Assembly: GCA_964466315.1 (NCBI GenBank)
Contig: CAYXNS010000005.1
Coordinates: 19,411 to 83,410 of the forward strand
DNA: 64,000 bases
Source of the DNA: SMWC01 sp964466315
GTDB lineage: Bacteria; Pseudomonadota; Gammaproteobacteria; Steroidobacterales; Rariloculaceae
Direction: 5' to 3'
Shown: positions 1 through 7,890 of the stretch, in pieces
Numbering within the stretch: position 1 is the first letter of the stretch
How the letters are laid out: each line of letters opens with the position of its first letter
The notes under the pieces: generated by a model
What the model was told of the DNA's origin: nothing
What the model saw: only the letters and a program-made list of their open reading frames with translations
Databases searched by the model: none
Made by a program: the position numbers and the translations under genes

Positions 1-460
1 CCTCCATGCGTTCCTCGTAGGATTCCGTCTCGCGCTTCAGGCGCGCGAGTGTATCGAGGACGGCTTTGGAGGAGTCTTCACGCGCCTGGATATTCCGTCC
101 GAGCTGTTCGGTCTGCTGTTCGGCAGCCTGCTGCGCCGCGTGAGCGCCGCTGAGCTCTTCGCGCATGATCACGAGCGCGGTCTCGACCTCCGCGACCCTG
201 AGCCGGGCCGGCTTCTCCGCCACTAGATACGCGGACTTCACCCAACCTTGCTCGCCGTCGGTCGTCTGCACTAGGGCATAATTAGGTGCGCGCGTGAGAA
301 CCTCGAGCTCTGCGCCACTGATCAAAGTCCGGAACGGGCGATCGCTCGTGTCCTCCGACTCGTGCAGGCCGAGCGTGAGTACATCCGTAACGTAGGCAGT
401 CTCCGCCGATGCCGGCATCGAACCGAAAGCCAGTAGAATCGCAAGAATTGACCTTAACAT
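1..460 (-). CDS. SH3-domain envelope protein, YgiM/TIGR04211-like (3' part outside window)
   Basis: The frame starts at an ATG at 460 behind a GGAGG eight bases upstream and runs off the left edge, so only about 153 N-terminal residues are seen. A signal peptide ends near residue 19 (SMPASA|ET). A bacterial SH3-like domain follows (about 22-82), with the typical ending EQGWVKSAYL. A Gln/Glu-rich coiled coil (about 88-150) comes next. This order matches YgiM-like proteins, which usually end in one membrane helix; that part lies beyond the window. A periplasmic, membrane-anchored envelope protein is the family-based expectation; its exact role is unknown. Confidence 0.8.
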   Translation of the reverse strand, partial: MLRSILAILLAFGSMPASAETAYVTDVLTLGLHESEDTSDRPFRTLISGAELEVLTRAPNYALVQTTDGEQGWVKSAYLVAEKPARLRVAEVETALVIMREELSGAHAAQQAAEQQTEQLGRNIQAREDSSKAVLDTLARLKRETESYEERME

Positions 461-543
461 TCAATCGCCTCCAGTCACACCACGATTATAAGAAGATTTC
501 GCGTCTATGGACCGCGACCTGGTTACAGAATGTGGCCGTTGCT

Positions 544-1962
544 TCATGGTAGTTCGTGGACCCAACGGACGATCGCATCCTGAAACTCCTCCCCCGGGCC
601 GCGATGGACGTCGGGCGCATTCAGCATCGCAACGACGACGTAGGTCCGCCCGCTCGTCGCATGCACGTAACCTGCGAGCGCCGAGACGTGATCGAGCCGG
701 CCGGTCTTGACATGCATGTTTCCCGCGACAGCACCGCGGCGGAATCGCCCCCGCGTCGTACCATCCAGACCACCGAGCGACAGCGATGCCAGATATTCCG
801 GACTGTGAGGGCTTTGTGAGGCGAGCAACAGGACATCCACCAGCAGCTCAGCCGAGATCCGCGTTTGCCGCGATAGGCCGGCGCCATTGTCGAGTACGAG
901 GCTCGCCGGATCGAGGCCCTGTTTCTCCAGATAGGCTCGGACGAACTCGAGACCTTTCGCCTCGGTGCCGGGCGGGCCGGAAGTCTCCGCGGCCAGCGTG
1001 TAGAGTAACTGCCGCGTCATCACGTTATTGCTGAACTTGTTGATGCTGCGAATCACCTCACCGAGCGGCCGCGACCGCCACGTCATTGCGGGCTCAGCAT
1101 CCTCGCTGATGACCTCGCGTCGCGAACCTCCCCGAATCTGCCCACCGAGCTGTTGCCACAATGTCTCGAAGACGCCAAAGGCGTAGGTGTCATGCTGCAA
1201 GACGCTGCGACTTAGCGAATAGGGGCTGCAGGCTGCGGGAAAATCTCCGGAGAACACGACTGTCCGGCCCGTCGAAGCGTCTCGCAGATCGAAACTGATA
1301 CCGGCCTGGAATCCCCGGCAGGGACCACCGACCAGATCGAGATCATTGCGGATCGTGAGATTACTCGGTTCAGGATTGGCGCTGATGAGCACGCCGCGAC
1401 GCTCGGGATCCTCGATAAACTGAAAGTGTACGGCCTTGAAATTGACAAGCAGCGCATCCGGCAAAACGTTGTAGGTCCTGTAGGGCTGGCCGTCGAAGGC
1501 ACCGGGATCGCCGCCGTTGCCGTCGAAATAACTCGAATCGATGACGAGGTCGCCGGTTATTTCTTGGAGCCCGATACGCCGCAGGCCACTCAAGAGTTTC
1601 CAGTATTCCTCGGTGACGAGATAGGGATCACCATAACCTTTGAGACCGAGATCGCCAACGAGGCGACTCCCGTCCCAGCCGCCGAGAAAATAGACTTCAG
1701 TCGGCCAACTATAGGTCGGGCCGAGCTCGTCCAGCGCAACCCAGGTGGTCAGGAGCTTGATGGTCGACGCCGGGTTTCGCGGCGTCAGCGCATAGTGACT
1801 CAACACGGGTTCGTCCCGATCGACGGCCTGAACGAGGAGACTCAGACCTTCGAGCGGTATCTCGTGACCGTTCAGGATCCGGGTCAGCGGCTCGGGTAAA
1901 TCCTGCGCAACTGCCGTGCCGGCCGCGGAGCCAAGGACAAGTAGCGGGTAGAGCCAGCGCAT
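544..1962 (-). CDS. dacB: D-alanyl-D-alanine carboxypeptidase/endopeptidase (PBP4 family)
   Basis: A 472-residue class C penicillin-binding protein that trims peptidoglycan cross-links in the periplasm. The signal peptide ends near residue 19-20 (GTAVAQ). All three catalytic motifs of the S13 peptidase family are visible: STIK (66-69, acyl-serine and lysine), SNN (311-313) and KTG (419-421). The long segment between the first two motifs fits the inserted domains typical of PBP4. Length is normal for the family (about 470-480). It stands alone between the SH3 protein and a small gene on the same strand. All active-site residues are intact, so it should be functional. Confidence 0.93.
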   Translation of the reverse strand: MRWLYPLLVLGSAAGTAVAQDLPEPLTRILNGHEIPLEGLSLLVQAVDRDEPVLSHYALTPRNPASTIKLLTTWVALDELGPTYSWPTEVYFLGGWDGSRLVGDLGLKGYGDPYLVTEEYWKLLSGLRRIGLQEITGDLVIDSSYFDGNGGDPGAFDGQPYRTYNVLPDALLVNFKAVHFQFIEDPERRGVLISANPEPSNLTIRNDLDLVGGPCRGFQAGISFDLRDASTGRTVVFSGDFPAACSPYSLSRSVLQHDTYAFGVFETLWQQLGGQIRGGSRREVISEDAEPAMTWRSRPLGEVIRSINKFSNNVMTRQLLYTLAAETSGPPGTEAKGLEFVRAYLEKQGLDPASLVLDNGAGLSRQTRISAELLVDVLLLASQSPHSPEYLASLSLGGLDGTTRGRFRRGAVAGNMHVKTGRLDHVSALAGYVHATSGRTYVVVAMLNAPDVHRGPGEEFQDAIVRWVHELP

Positions 1963-2003
1963 GGGCGAGTATTATGCCCAGGTCACGGCATTGCGGGCAC
2001 GAT

Positions 2004-2453
2004 TTAAGTGCCCTGAGAAATGAATCCTGGCGCCTTCTTGTTCTTGCCGTTCACGACCCTTAGCGGCTCCGATCGCTTGCCACGAGCGGTCGATCGCTTG
2101 CCACGAGCGGTCGATCGCTTGCCACGAGCGGTGAGATCGGTGTAGAGAGACAGGATGGTGCGGGCGTGCTTGCCGGCCTGCGGCCGCGACATCTTGCGGA
2201 TCGTAGCCCGGACGCTGGGCTCTTTGCCGACAGGGCTGGCGGAATGCAGTGCGGCGTGAAGTGATTCGAATTTACTGCGCAGGCTCTGTGGCAGGTCGCT
2301 GCTCTCCAGATCGTCAAGGTTTTCCGAGTAGGCTGTGACGAGCCGATCCTTAACCGATCCCTCTGCTACGAGGGCAGATACTGCGGCCTCAAACCGCTCA
2401 GCCAGATGGGGCATACATGAGCCTTTATTCTCGACTTTATTCTTGGCAGTCAC
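2004..2453 (-). CDS. Hypothetical basic protein with tandem TARGKRS repeats
   Basis: I do not recognise this 149-residue protein. The start is a GTG at 2453 with AGGAG eight bases upstream. The N-terminal ~100 residues look like a small alpha-helical domain (acidic, Leu-rich, about residues 18-110). They are followed by three exact heptads, TARGKRS, encoded by a 21-bp tandem DNA repeat, and a basic tail ending KNKKAPGFISQGT. There is no signal peptide or membrane helix. The Lys/Arg-rich tail could bind nucleic acid, but this is a guess. An internal ATG at 2414 is an alternative start. Confidence 0.6.
   Translation of the reverse strand: MTAKNKVENKGSCMPHLAERFEAAVSALVAEGSVKDRLVTAYSENLDDLESSDLPQSLRSKFESLHAALHSASPVGKEPSVRATIRKMSRPQAGKHARTILSLYTDLTARGKRSTARGKRSTARGKRSEPLRVVNGKNKKAPGFISQGT
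2071..2132. repeat. 21-bp tandem repeat, three copies, inside a coding frame
   Basis: Units begin at 2071, 2092 and 2113, each reading gatcgcttgccacgagcggt plus one base; the third differs only in its last base. The unit is a multiple of three and encodes TARGKRS on the minus strand, so copy number can change without breaking the frame. Confidence 0.95.
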
Positions 2454-2601
2454 TCAATCCGCTCCTGGCAGGGCGCTTTGTTGCGGGACAATTCCAGCAA
2501 ACAACGCTCTAGTAGGCAAAGTTATAACAAATTATAGGAACCGACTGCAACCTCACGGCACGGATCAAGTTATGCAATCAACAGCGCCCCGAGACACGGA
2601 C

Positions 2602-4425
2602 TCATCCCGCAGTTCTACGAGTCTCGCCGTTCTTGCCGATACCGAATTTCTTCATCCGGTCCGTAAATGTCGAAGGCTTGAGGCCCACCATGCGAGCCGC
2701 ACCCTCAGGGCCCGAAACGCGTCCATTGCTCAAGCGCAGCGCAGTCGACATGTTCTCCTTCTGGAGCGCGACGAGTTCCTTCTCGGTCATGATGAGAGTA
2801 TCCACGCGATCAGGCCGGCTGTCCCGCCACCGGGAAGAGCGCAGAATATCGGCCATTGCGAGGTCGAGCCTCAACACTTTTCCCTGCGATAGAATCACGG
2901 CTCGCTCGATAACGTTCTTGAGTTCGCGCACATTGCCGGGCCAGTCGTATTTATTGAGCAGGCTCAGCTGCTGGCGCGACAGCGTCAGCGGCCGGTGACC
3001 GAAGTCCAGGCAGACCTTCTCCAGGAAGTGGCTGGCAAGCTGGACTATGTCCTCACCGCGCTCCCGTAGCGGCGGTACGTCGATCGGAAACACGCTGAGC
3101 CGGTAATAGAGATCCTCGCGAAAGCCGCGCTGCTCCACGAGCTGCTCGAGATCCCGGTTCGTGGCTGCGACGACCCTGACATCCACGGATAGCGTAGCGT
3201 CATCGCCAACTCTCTCATACTCGCTCTCCTGCAGGACGCGCAGCAGCTTGCCCTGCAGGTCGAGCGGGATCTCGCCAATCTCGTCCAGGAAAATCGTGCC
3301 ACCGTGGGCGAGTTGAAAGCGACCGACGCGATCGCGGTGCGCGCCCGTAAACGCCCCCTTCACGTGTCCGAAAAACTCGCTCTCGAACAGCTCGTGTGGT
3401 ATCGAGGCGCAATTCACCTTGACGAGCGGCCCATCGGCACGGGAGCTGCGCGAGTGAATAACGTGCGCCACGAGTTCCTTGCCGACCCCGGACTCTCCCT
3501 GAATCAGCACGCTCGCGGAAGTCTGTGCGACGGCCTCGAGACGAGCTAGCATTTTCTCGAGCGCAGGACTCTCGCCGATGATCCGCCCGAAGTTCATCGA
3601 CACCTGAACCTCCTCACGGAGGTAGTCCCGTTCCCGCTCGAGTTCCCCCCGCAGGCGGGCGTTCTCCTCGAATGCCACCCGAAGCTGACGCTCGGCGCGA
3701 TTTCTTTCGGTGACATCCTTCATGGCCACATAAAGAAAGGTAACATTACCGTTCTCGTCCCGATCGGCCCGCGCGGAGACGAGCGCTTCGATCTCCTCGC
3801 CCTCCCGGGTCAGGTAGCTCCGTGGCGCATTATCGAGCTCGCCTTGCGCGATGATGTTCACGAGCCTGCGCTGATCGAGATTCTCGCGCGAATTCTCCGC
3901 CATGAAATCCGTGATGTTGCGGCCGATGACTTCCTCCCGGCGGTAGCCGAGCTTCGTCAGCCAGCGGTCGCTGACGTAGACGATCCGGCCCCGGCTATCG
4001 ACTGTGTGCAGCATCGCCGGGGTATCTCGGTAGAGATCCCGGTAGTGCTGCTCGATAGCGTCCGCGGTGCCGATCTCCGTGTATACGGCCACGGTACGCA
4101 CGTAGTCACCGCTCTCCTCGTCATGCTCGACGACCGCATTGGCGAGGCAGGCCACAATCTCGCCGGACTCGGTAACGAGTTCGATGGGGACGTCGGTCAG
4201 ACGTCCGGCGCGGCGCAGGAGCGGCATGTAGTCTTCGACGATGTGCGCCGCCGATTCGGGGCTCGAGAGATCCTGTGGGCGCAGTGCGTTTAGCTCGTCG
4301 CGGCTGTAACCGAAGCGCGCGAGCCAGGCATCGCTAGCATCGAGAAAGAATCCGTCTTGATCAAGTGATACCGACAACGCTGGGCTCTTGCGGAACAACC
4401 ACTGATAGCTGGGTTCGGTAGACAT
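2602..4425 (-). CDS. Sigma54-dependent transcriptional activator with two PAS domains
   Basis: A 607-residue enhancer-binding protein. Two PAS sensor domains (about 8-115 and 128-240) and a short coiled coil (about 240-275) precede an NtrC-type AAA+ domain: Walker A GESGVGKE (310-317), the sigma54-contacting GAFTGA loop (357-362) and Walker B IFLDE (about 379-383). A Fis-type helix-turn-helix lies at the C-terminus (GAARMVGLKPSTFTDRMKKF). There is no receiver domain, so the signal is probably sensed directly through PAS, by an unknown ligand or cofactor. It is divergent from a small exported-protein gene preceded by palindromes and a sigma54 promoter, its most likely target. Confidence 0.9.
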   Translation of the reverse strand: MSTEPSYQWLFRKSPALSVSLDQDGFFLDASDAWLARFGYSRDELNALRPQDLSSPESAAHIVEDYMPLLRRAGRLTDVPIELVTESGEIVACLANAVVEHDEESGDYVRTVAVYTEIGTADAIEQHYRDLYRDTPAMLHTVDSRGRIVYVSDRWLTKLGYRREEVIGRNITDFMAENSRENLDQRRLVNIIAQGELDNAPRSYLTREGEEIEALVSARADRDENGNVTFLYVAMKDVTERNRAERQLRVAFEENARLRGELERERDYLREEVQVSMNFGRIIGESPALEKMLARLEAVAQTSASVLIQGESGVGKELVAHVIHSRSSRADGPLVKVNCASIPHELFESEFFGHVKGAFTGAHRDRVGRFQLAHGGTIFLDEIGEIPLDLQGKLLRVLQESEYERVGDDATLSVDVRVVAATNRDLEQLVEQRGFREDLYYRLSVFPIDVPPLRERGEDIVQLASHFLEKVCLDFGHRPLTLSRQQLSLLNKYDWPGNVRELKNVIERAVILSQGKVLRLDLAMADILRSSRWRDSRPDRVDTLIMTEKELVALQKENMSTALRLSNGRVSGPEGAARMVGLKPSTFTDRMKKFGIGKNGETRRTAG

Positions 4426-4436
4426 AATACAATTTT

Positions 4437-4484
4437 ACGGATATCCGTGTTTTATGGCAATGGCAATCCGTGATTTCACGGATT
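4437..4484. promoter_or_regulatory. Two palindromes, candidate enhancer (UAS) sites for the adjacent sigma54 activator
   Basis: Site 1 (4437-4448) is the perfect palindrome ACGGATATCCGT. Site 2 (4465-4484) has nine-base arms AATCCGTGA and TCACGGATT around TT. Both share the half-site ATCCGT/ACGGAT. They lie about 50-100 bases upstream of the -24/-12 element at 4535 and just upstream of the activator gene, a usual place for NtrC-type binding sites. They could also mediate autoregulation. Confidence 0.6.
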
Positions 4485-4534
4485 ACCGGGAGAGGATAAT
4501 TCTATAACTAACTATTTTTTAAATAAATTAATAG

Positions 4535-4552
4535 TTGGCATGGCTTATGCAT
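4535..4552 (+). promoter_or_regulatory. Sigma54 (-24/-12) promoter
   Basis: The element reads TTGGCATGGCTTATGCAT. The invariant GG and GC are separated by exactly ten bases, as in the TGGCAC-N5-TTGCW consensus. It is about 70 bases upstream of the small exported-protein gene and downstream of two palindromes in a stretch next to a sigma54 activator gene. Confidence 0.75.
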
Positions 4553-4622
4553 TGAAAAGGCCAAACACGCGATTCCCGCCACACTATTTTTTTCGGAATC
4601 TCGTTAACCAAGGATGGATACG

Positions 4623-4913
4623 ATGTTGTACAGAGCACGATTAATAGCCTCATGGGTACGTCTCGGGACCGCGCTGACGGTCATCGGAGTGGGCATGATC
4701 AGCGCGCCACTCAGAGCGATGGAAGAGGTCACCGTAGGCGGTGCTCAGGCCGCCGCCGAGATGCGCGCACAGGATGCTCGCTTCCGGTCGGAGATGGATC
4801 TTTACGTTAAGACCGTCGAGCTCAGGTTCAAGGCGGATTTGGAGTTCGATATGAAGGGGGCGGTAGCACCGCCGCTCAGGCTGGCGAGCGCGCCCGCCAG
4901 CAATCGCGGCTAA
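4623..4913 (+). CDS. Small exported protein under a sigma54 promoter, function unknown
   Basis: The ATG at 4623 is preferred because AGGA lies eight bases upstream; the in-frame ATG at 4614 has no spacing from it. The 96-residue product has a hydrophobic signal segment (about 9-30) and a charged segment rich in Ala/Glu/Arg (about 35-75) likely to be helical. It ends in a Pro/Ala-rich tail. I recognise no family. Its position behind enhancer palindromes and a -24/-12 promoter, divergent from a PAS-sensing sigma54 activator, suggests that it is the regulator's output, perhaps a periplasmic stress or structural protein. Confidence 0.6.
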   Translation: MLYRARLIASWVRLGTALTVIGVGMISAPLRAMEEVTVGGAQAAAEMRAQDARFRSEMDLYVKTVELRFKADLEFDMKGAVAPPLRLASAPASNRG

Positions 4914-5097
4914 GACTTAAACAGCGGTCGCCCGGCAGCCTCCCCCCCCTGCCCGGGAATGACCGCAAGCCTCGCCGGGAGGCACTTTTGGGGGCCGGGG
5001 ACATCACCCGGCGTGACCTGGAGTTTTGGGTAGTATCGGAGTATGGACGTCCGACCCTGGTCCCCACTTTCTCCCCGCCCTTGCCGGCCCACGCGGC

Positions 5098-6435
5098 CTA
5101 GCGCGCCAGTATATCGAGCGGTCTCCCCTGCGGTTCCTCGAGCACCGTCCCGTCGCTGAAGACCAGACGGCCGTTCAAGATGGTCGTAATAATGCTGGCG
5201 TTGAATATCGTACCCTCTAACGGTGACCAGCAGCAGAGGTATTGCACGCTCTCCGGAGTAACCACGCTGGGCTTATTCAGGTCCACGATGACGAGATCCG
5301 CAAAATAGCCCTCACGCAAGAAGCCTCGGCCCGTGACGTTAAATAAGCGTGCAGGATTGTGTGCGGCTTTGGTCACGATCTGCTCCAGCGTGAAAAGCCC
5401 TTCGCGCTGTTGCTGCAGCAGCATCTGTAAGGAATGCTGGATGAGTGGCAACCCGGCCGGCGCCTCAAAGTAAGTCTGCTCTTTTTCCTCTCGCGTGTGC
5501 GGCGCGTGATCGGTAGCGATGACATCGATGAGATCCTGCTGAACGCCGCGGATCAGTCCCTCCCGATCCTCACGCGTCTTGATAGCCGGATTACATTTGA
5601 TTCGCGTGCCCTGCTCAGCGTAATCGGATTCGTCGTACCAGAGATGGTGGACACAGACTTCGGCCGTGATTTGCTTCGACTCGAGTGGGCCCGCGTCGAA
5701 CAAATTCAGCTCACGCGCAGTGGTCAGGTGAAGGATGTGCAGCCGCGTGCCGTGACGCTTCGCGAGTTCCACCGCGAGCGACGACGACATCAAGCAGGCT
5801 TCCGCCGAACGAATCTCCGGATGCGCAGCTATAGGCACGTCGTCACCGTAGCGCTCCCGAAATCGCGCCTCGTTGGCACGAATCGTCGGCGTGTCCTCAC
5901 AATGCGTCGCGACCGGAAGCGTGGCATCCGCGAAGATCTTCCCCAAGGCCTCGCGATTGTCTACGAGCATGTTGCCCGTGGAAGCGCCCATGAACACCTT
6001 GATGCCACAGGCATCCGCAGCTGTGACCCGCTGGATCTCCCCGAGATTGTCGTTCGTCGCACCGAGATAGAACGCATAGTTCGCATAGCTGCGCCCTACT
6101 GCGCGCGCGTACTTTTCGGCGAGTGCCGAGCGATCCGTCGTCGGTGGGCTCGTATTCGGCATCTCCATGAAGCTCGTGACGCCGCCGAAAAGCGCTGCGC
6201 GCGACTCGCTCGGTATCGTCGCTTTGTGCGTGAGCCCCGGCTCGCGCAGGTGCACCTGATCGTCGATGAGGCCGGGTAGGACGTAACAGCCGCCTGCATC
6301 GATGACGTCATCCGCCGGACCGGCCGAGAGTCCCGTGTCGATTCTCTCGATGCGATCGCCGTCGAGCAGAATGTCGGACTGGAAGACCCTCCCCTCGTTG
6401 ACGAGCGTGCCGTTGACGATCAAGGTCTTGCTCAT
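5098..6435 (-). CDS. pyrC: Dihydroorotase (class I type)
   Basis: A 445-residue cyclic amidohydrolase, predicted to convert carbamoyl-aspartate to dihydroorotate in pyrimidine synthesis. Visible metal ligands are DQVHLREPG (HxR motif near residue 61), the presumptive carbamylated lysine in CGIKVFMG (near 145), THCED, a histidine in HILHLTT and ATDHAPH near 310. Length and motifs fit the class I dihydroorotase/allantoinase-like family rather than the shorter E. coli PyrC. The start ATG overlaps the stop of the prolyl aminopeptidase gene by four bases, so the two are probably translationally coupled. A hydantoinase or allantoinase role is less likely but cannot be excluded by motif alone. Confidence 0.85.
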   Translation of the reverse strand: MSKTLIVNGTLVNEGRVFQSDILLDGDRIERIDTGLSAGPADDVIDAGGCYVLPGLIDDQVHLREPGLTHKATIPSESRAALFGGVTSFMEMPNTSPPTTDRSALAEKYARAVGRSYANYAFYLGATNDNLGEIQRVTAADACGIKVFMGASTGNMLVDNREALGKIFADATLPVATHCEDTPTIRANEARFRERYGDDVPIAAHPEIRSAEACLMSSSLAVELAKRHGTRLHILHLTTARELNLFDAGPLESKQITAEVCVHHLWYDESDYAEQGTRIKCNPAIKTREDREGLIRGVQQDLIDVIATDHAPHTREEKEQTYFEAPAGLPLIQHSLQMLLQQQREGLFTLEQIVTKAAHNPARLFNVTGRGFLREGYFADLVIVDLNKPSVVTPESVQYLCCWSPLEGTIFNASIITTILNGRLVFSDGTVLEEPQGRPLDILAR

Positions 6436-7382
6436 TTCGCAAACCCGTCCGTTGCCATGATGAGTTCATGCATGATGCCCGGCTCATAAGCCGAGTGGCC
6501 GGCGTCCTCGACGAGGTGAAACTCGGCCTCCGGCCAGCGGGTCACGAGTTCCCAGGCCGTTTCCATCGGGCAGACCACGTCGTAGCGGCCCTGCACGATG
6601 ACGGTGGGAATATGACGGATGCGGTCGACACCATCGAAGAGCTGATTCTCCGACTCGAAAAAACCGTCGTTCATGAAGTAATGAACCTCGATACGCGCCA
6701 ATGCGATCGCGAACTCGGTCTGCTCGAACGGCAGCGTGTGTGCCGGCTTCGGCAGCAGGAAACTCGTTGCGCCCTCCCAATAGGACCAGGCTCGTGCGGC
6801 TTCGACCATGACCTCCTTGTCGTCGCCGGTGAGCCGGCGATGGTAAGCGCCGAGGAGATCGTCGCGCTCCTCGGGCGGAATCGGTTCGAGAAAACGCTCC
6901 CATTGATCCGGGAACAGGAAACTGGCGCCATGCTGATAAAACCAGGCAAGTTCCTTGCGGCGCAGCAGGAAGATCCCGCGCACGACGAGTTCGCTGACCG
7001 AGTCCGAGTGGGCCTCGGCATAGGCCAGGGAAAGCGTGCTGCCCCAGGAGCCGCCGAAGACAAGCCATTGTGAAATCCCGAGATGCTCCCGCAGCCGCTC
7101 CATGTCGGCGATGAGATGCCCTGTTGTATTGCCTTCGAGCGAGGCATGCGGGCGGCTGCGGCCTGCGCCGCGTTGATCGAAGACGATGATCCGGTAACGT
7201 GTCGGGTCGAAGAACCGCCGCGCGCCTTTGTCACCGCCGCCTCCAGGCCCACCGTGGACGAACACGGCCGGCTTGCCCTCCGGGTTGCCGCATTGCTCGT
7301 AGTAGACGACGTGCTCGCCATCCGGCGGCAAGAAGCCCTCATCGAAAGGCTCCAGTGCGGGATAGAGTGTGCGAAGCTTCAC
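6432..7382 (-). CDS. pip: Prolyl aminopeptidase (proline iminopeptidase)
   Basis: A 316-residue alpha/beta hydrolase of peptidase family S33 that removes N-terminal proline from peptides in the cytoplasm. Diagnostic motifs are HGGPGGGG (oxyanion hole), DQRGAGRS, the nucleophile elbow GGSWGS, a catalytic Asp in GRYDVVCP and the catalytic His in EDAGHSAYEP. Length is typical (about 315). It is the first gene of a two-gene unit with pyrC, with a four-base stop/start overlap. No signal peptide is present. Confidence 0.93.
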   Translation of the reverse strand: MKLRTLYPALEPFDEGFLPPDGEHVVYYEQCGNPEGKPAVFVHGGPGGGGDKGARRFFDPTRYRIIVFDQRGAGRSRPHASLEGNTTGHLIADMERLREHLGISQWLVFGGSWGSTLSLAYAEAHSDSVSELVVRGIFLLRRKELAWFYQHGASFLFPDQWERFLEPIPPEERDDLLGAYHRRLTGDDKEVMVEAARAWSYWEGATSFLLPKPAHTLPFEQTEFAIALARIEVHYFMNDGFFESENQLFDGVDRIRHIPTVIVQGRYDVVCPMETAWELVTRWPEAEFHLVEDAGHSAYEPGIMHELIMATDGFAK

Positions 7383-7460
7383 TTGCCGTGAACGTGTCGA
7401 GTTAGATCGCCCGCAGCTCGCTGCTCTATACTCCGAAGCTCACTCATCTCGGGTGGGATC

Positions 7461-7844
7461 ATGAACGTTCCGCGCAACCTGCTACTCCTGCTCGGCCTCT
7501 GCGCCGTCGCAGCCTGTGAGCGACAGGATGCCATCTCGACAGCCGGTAACGCCAGCGAAGTCGTATTCAATCGCGGCAACGGCGGTGAACCCGCCACTCT
7601 GGATCCGCATCGCAACGAGGACGATGGCGGGGCCAACATACTCCGGGACCTCTATGAAGGCTTGACCACGGAGAATGTCGCCGCAGAGGTAGTTCCGGGC
7701 GCTGCTGAGTCTTGGGAAATCAGCTTGGATGGGCTCGTCTACTCCTATGTGAACAGGCACCTCGTCAAACCCTATGTGAGAGGCTTCGAGGCGAATATCA
7801 TGAACCGCAACCATTCACGATATTACCGCATCGAACGAAACTAG
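7461..7844 (+). pseudogene. Internally deleted peptide-binding lipoprotein (OppA/SBP_bac_5) remnant
   Basis: The frame has a good Shine-Dalgarno (GGGTGGGATC) and a lipoprotein signal (lipobox VAAC, Cys 19). It begins like an OppA-type solute-binding protein (GGEPATLDPHR, LRDLYEGLT, PGAAESWEIS). At about residue 93-95 (near 7740) it jumps to the family's extreme C-terminus (HLVKPYVRGF, SRYYRIERN). About 400 residues of the ligand-binding fold are absent, so a 127-residue product cannot bind peptide as usual. The joint is in frame with no stop, so a short lipoprotein may still be made. Confidence 0.8.
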
Positions 7845-7890
7845 CAGACACTCAAAAAAGTCTCAGACGGCACACTACCTCGAGAACAGC

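Noticed and set aside
5434..6279. 281-residue open frame antisense to pyrC
   Set aside because: The pyrC protein has all metal-ligand motifs; the antisense translation is Arg-rich without motifs.
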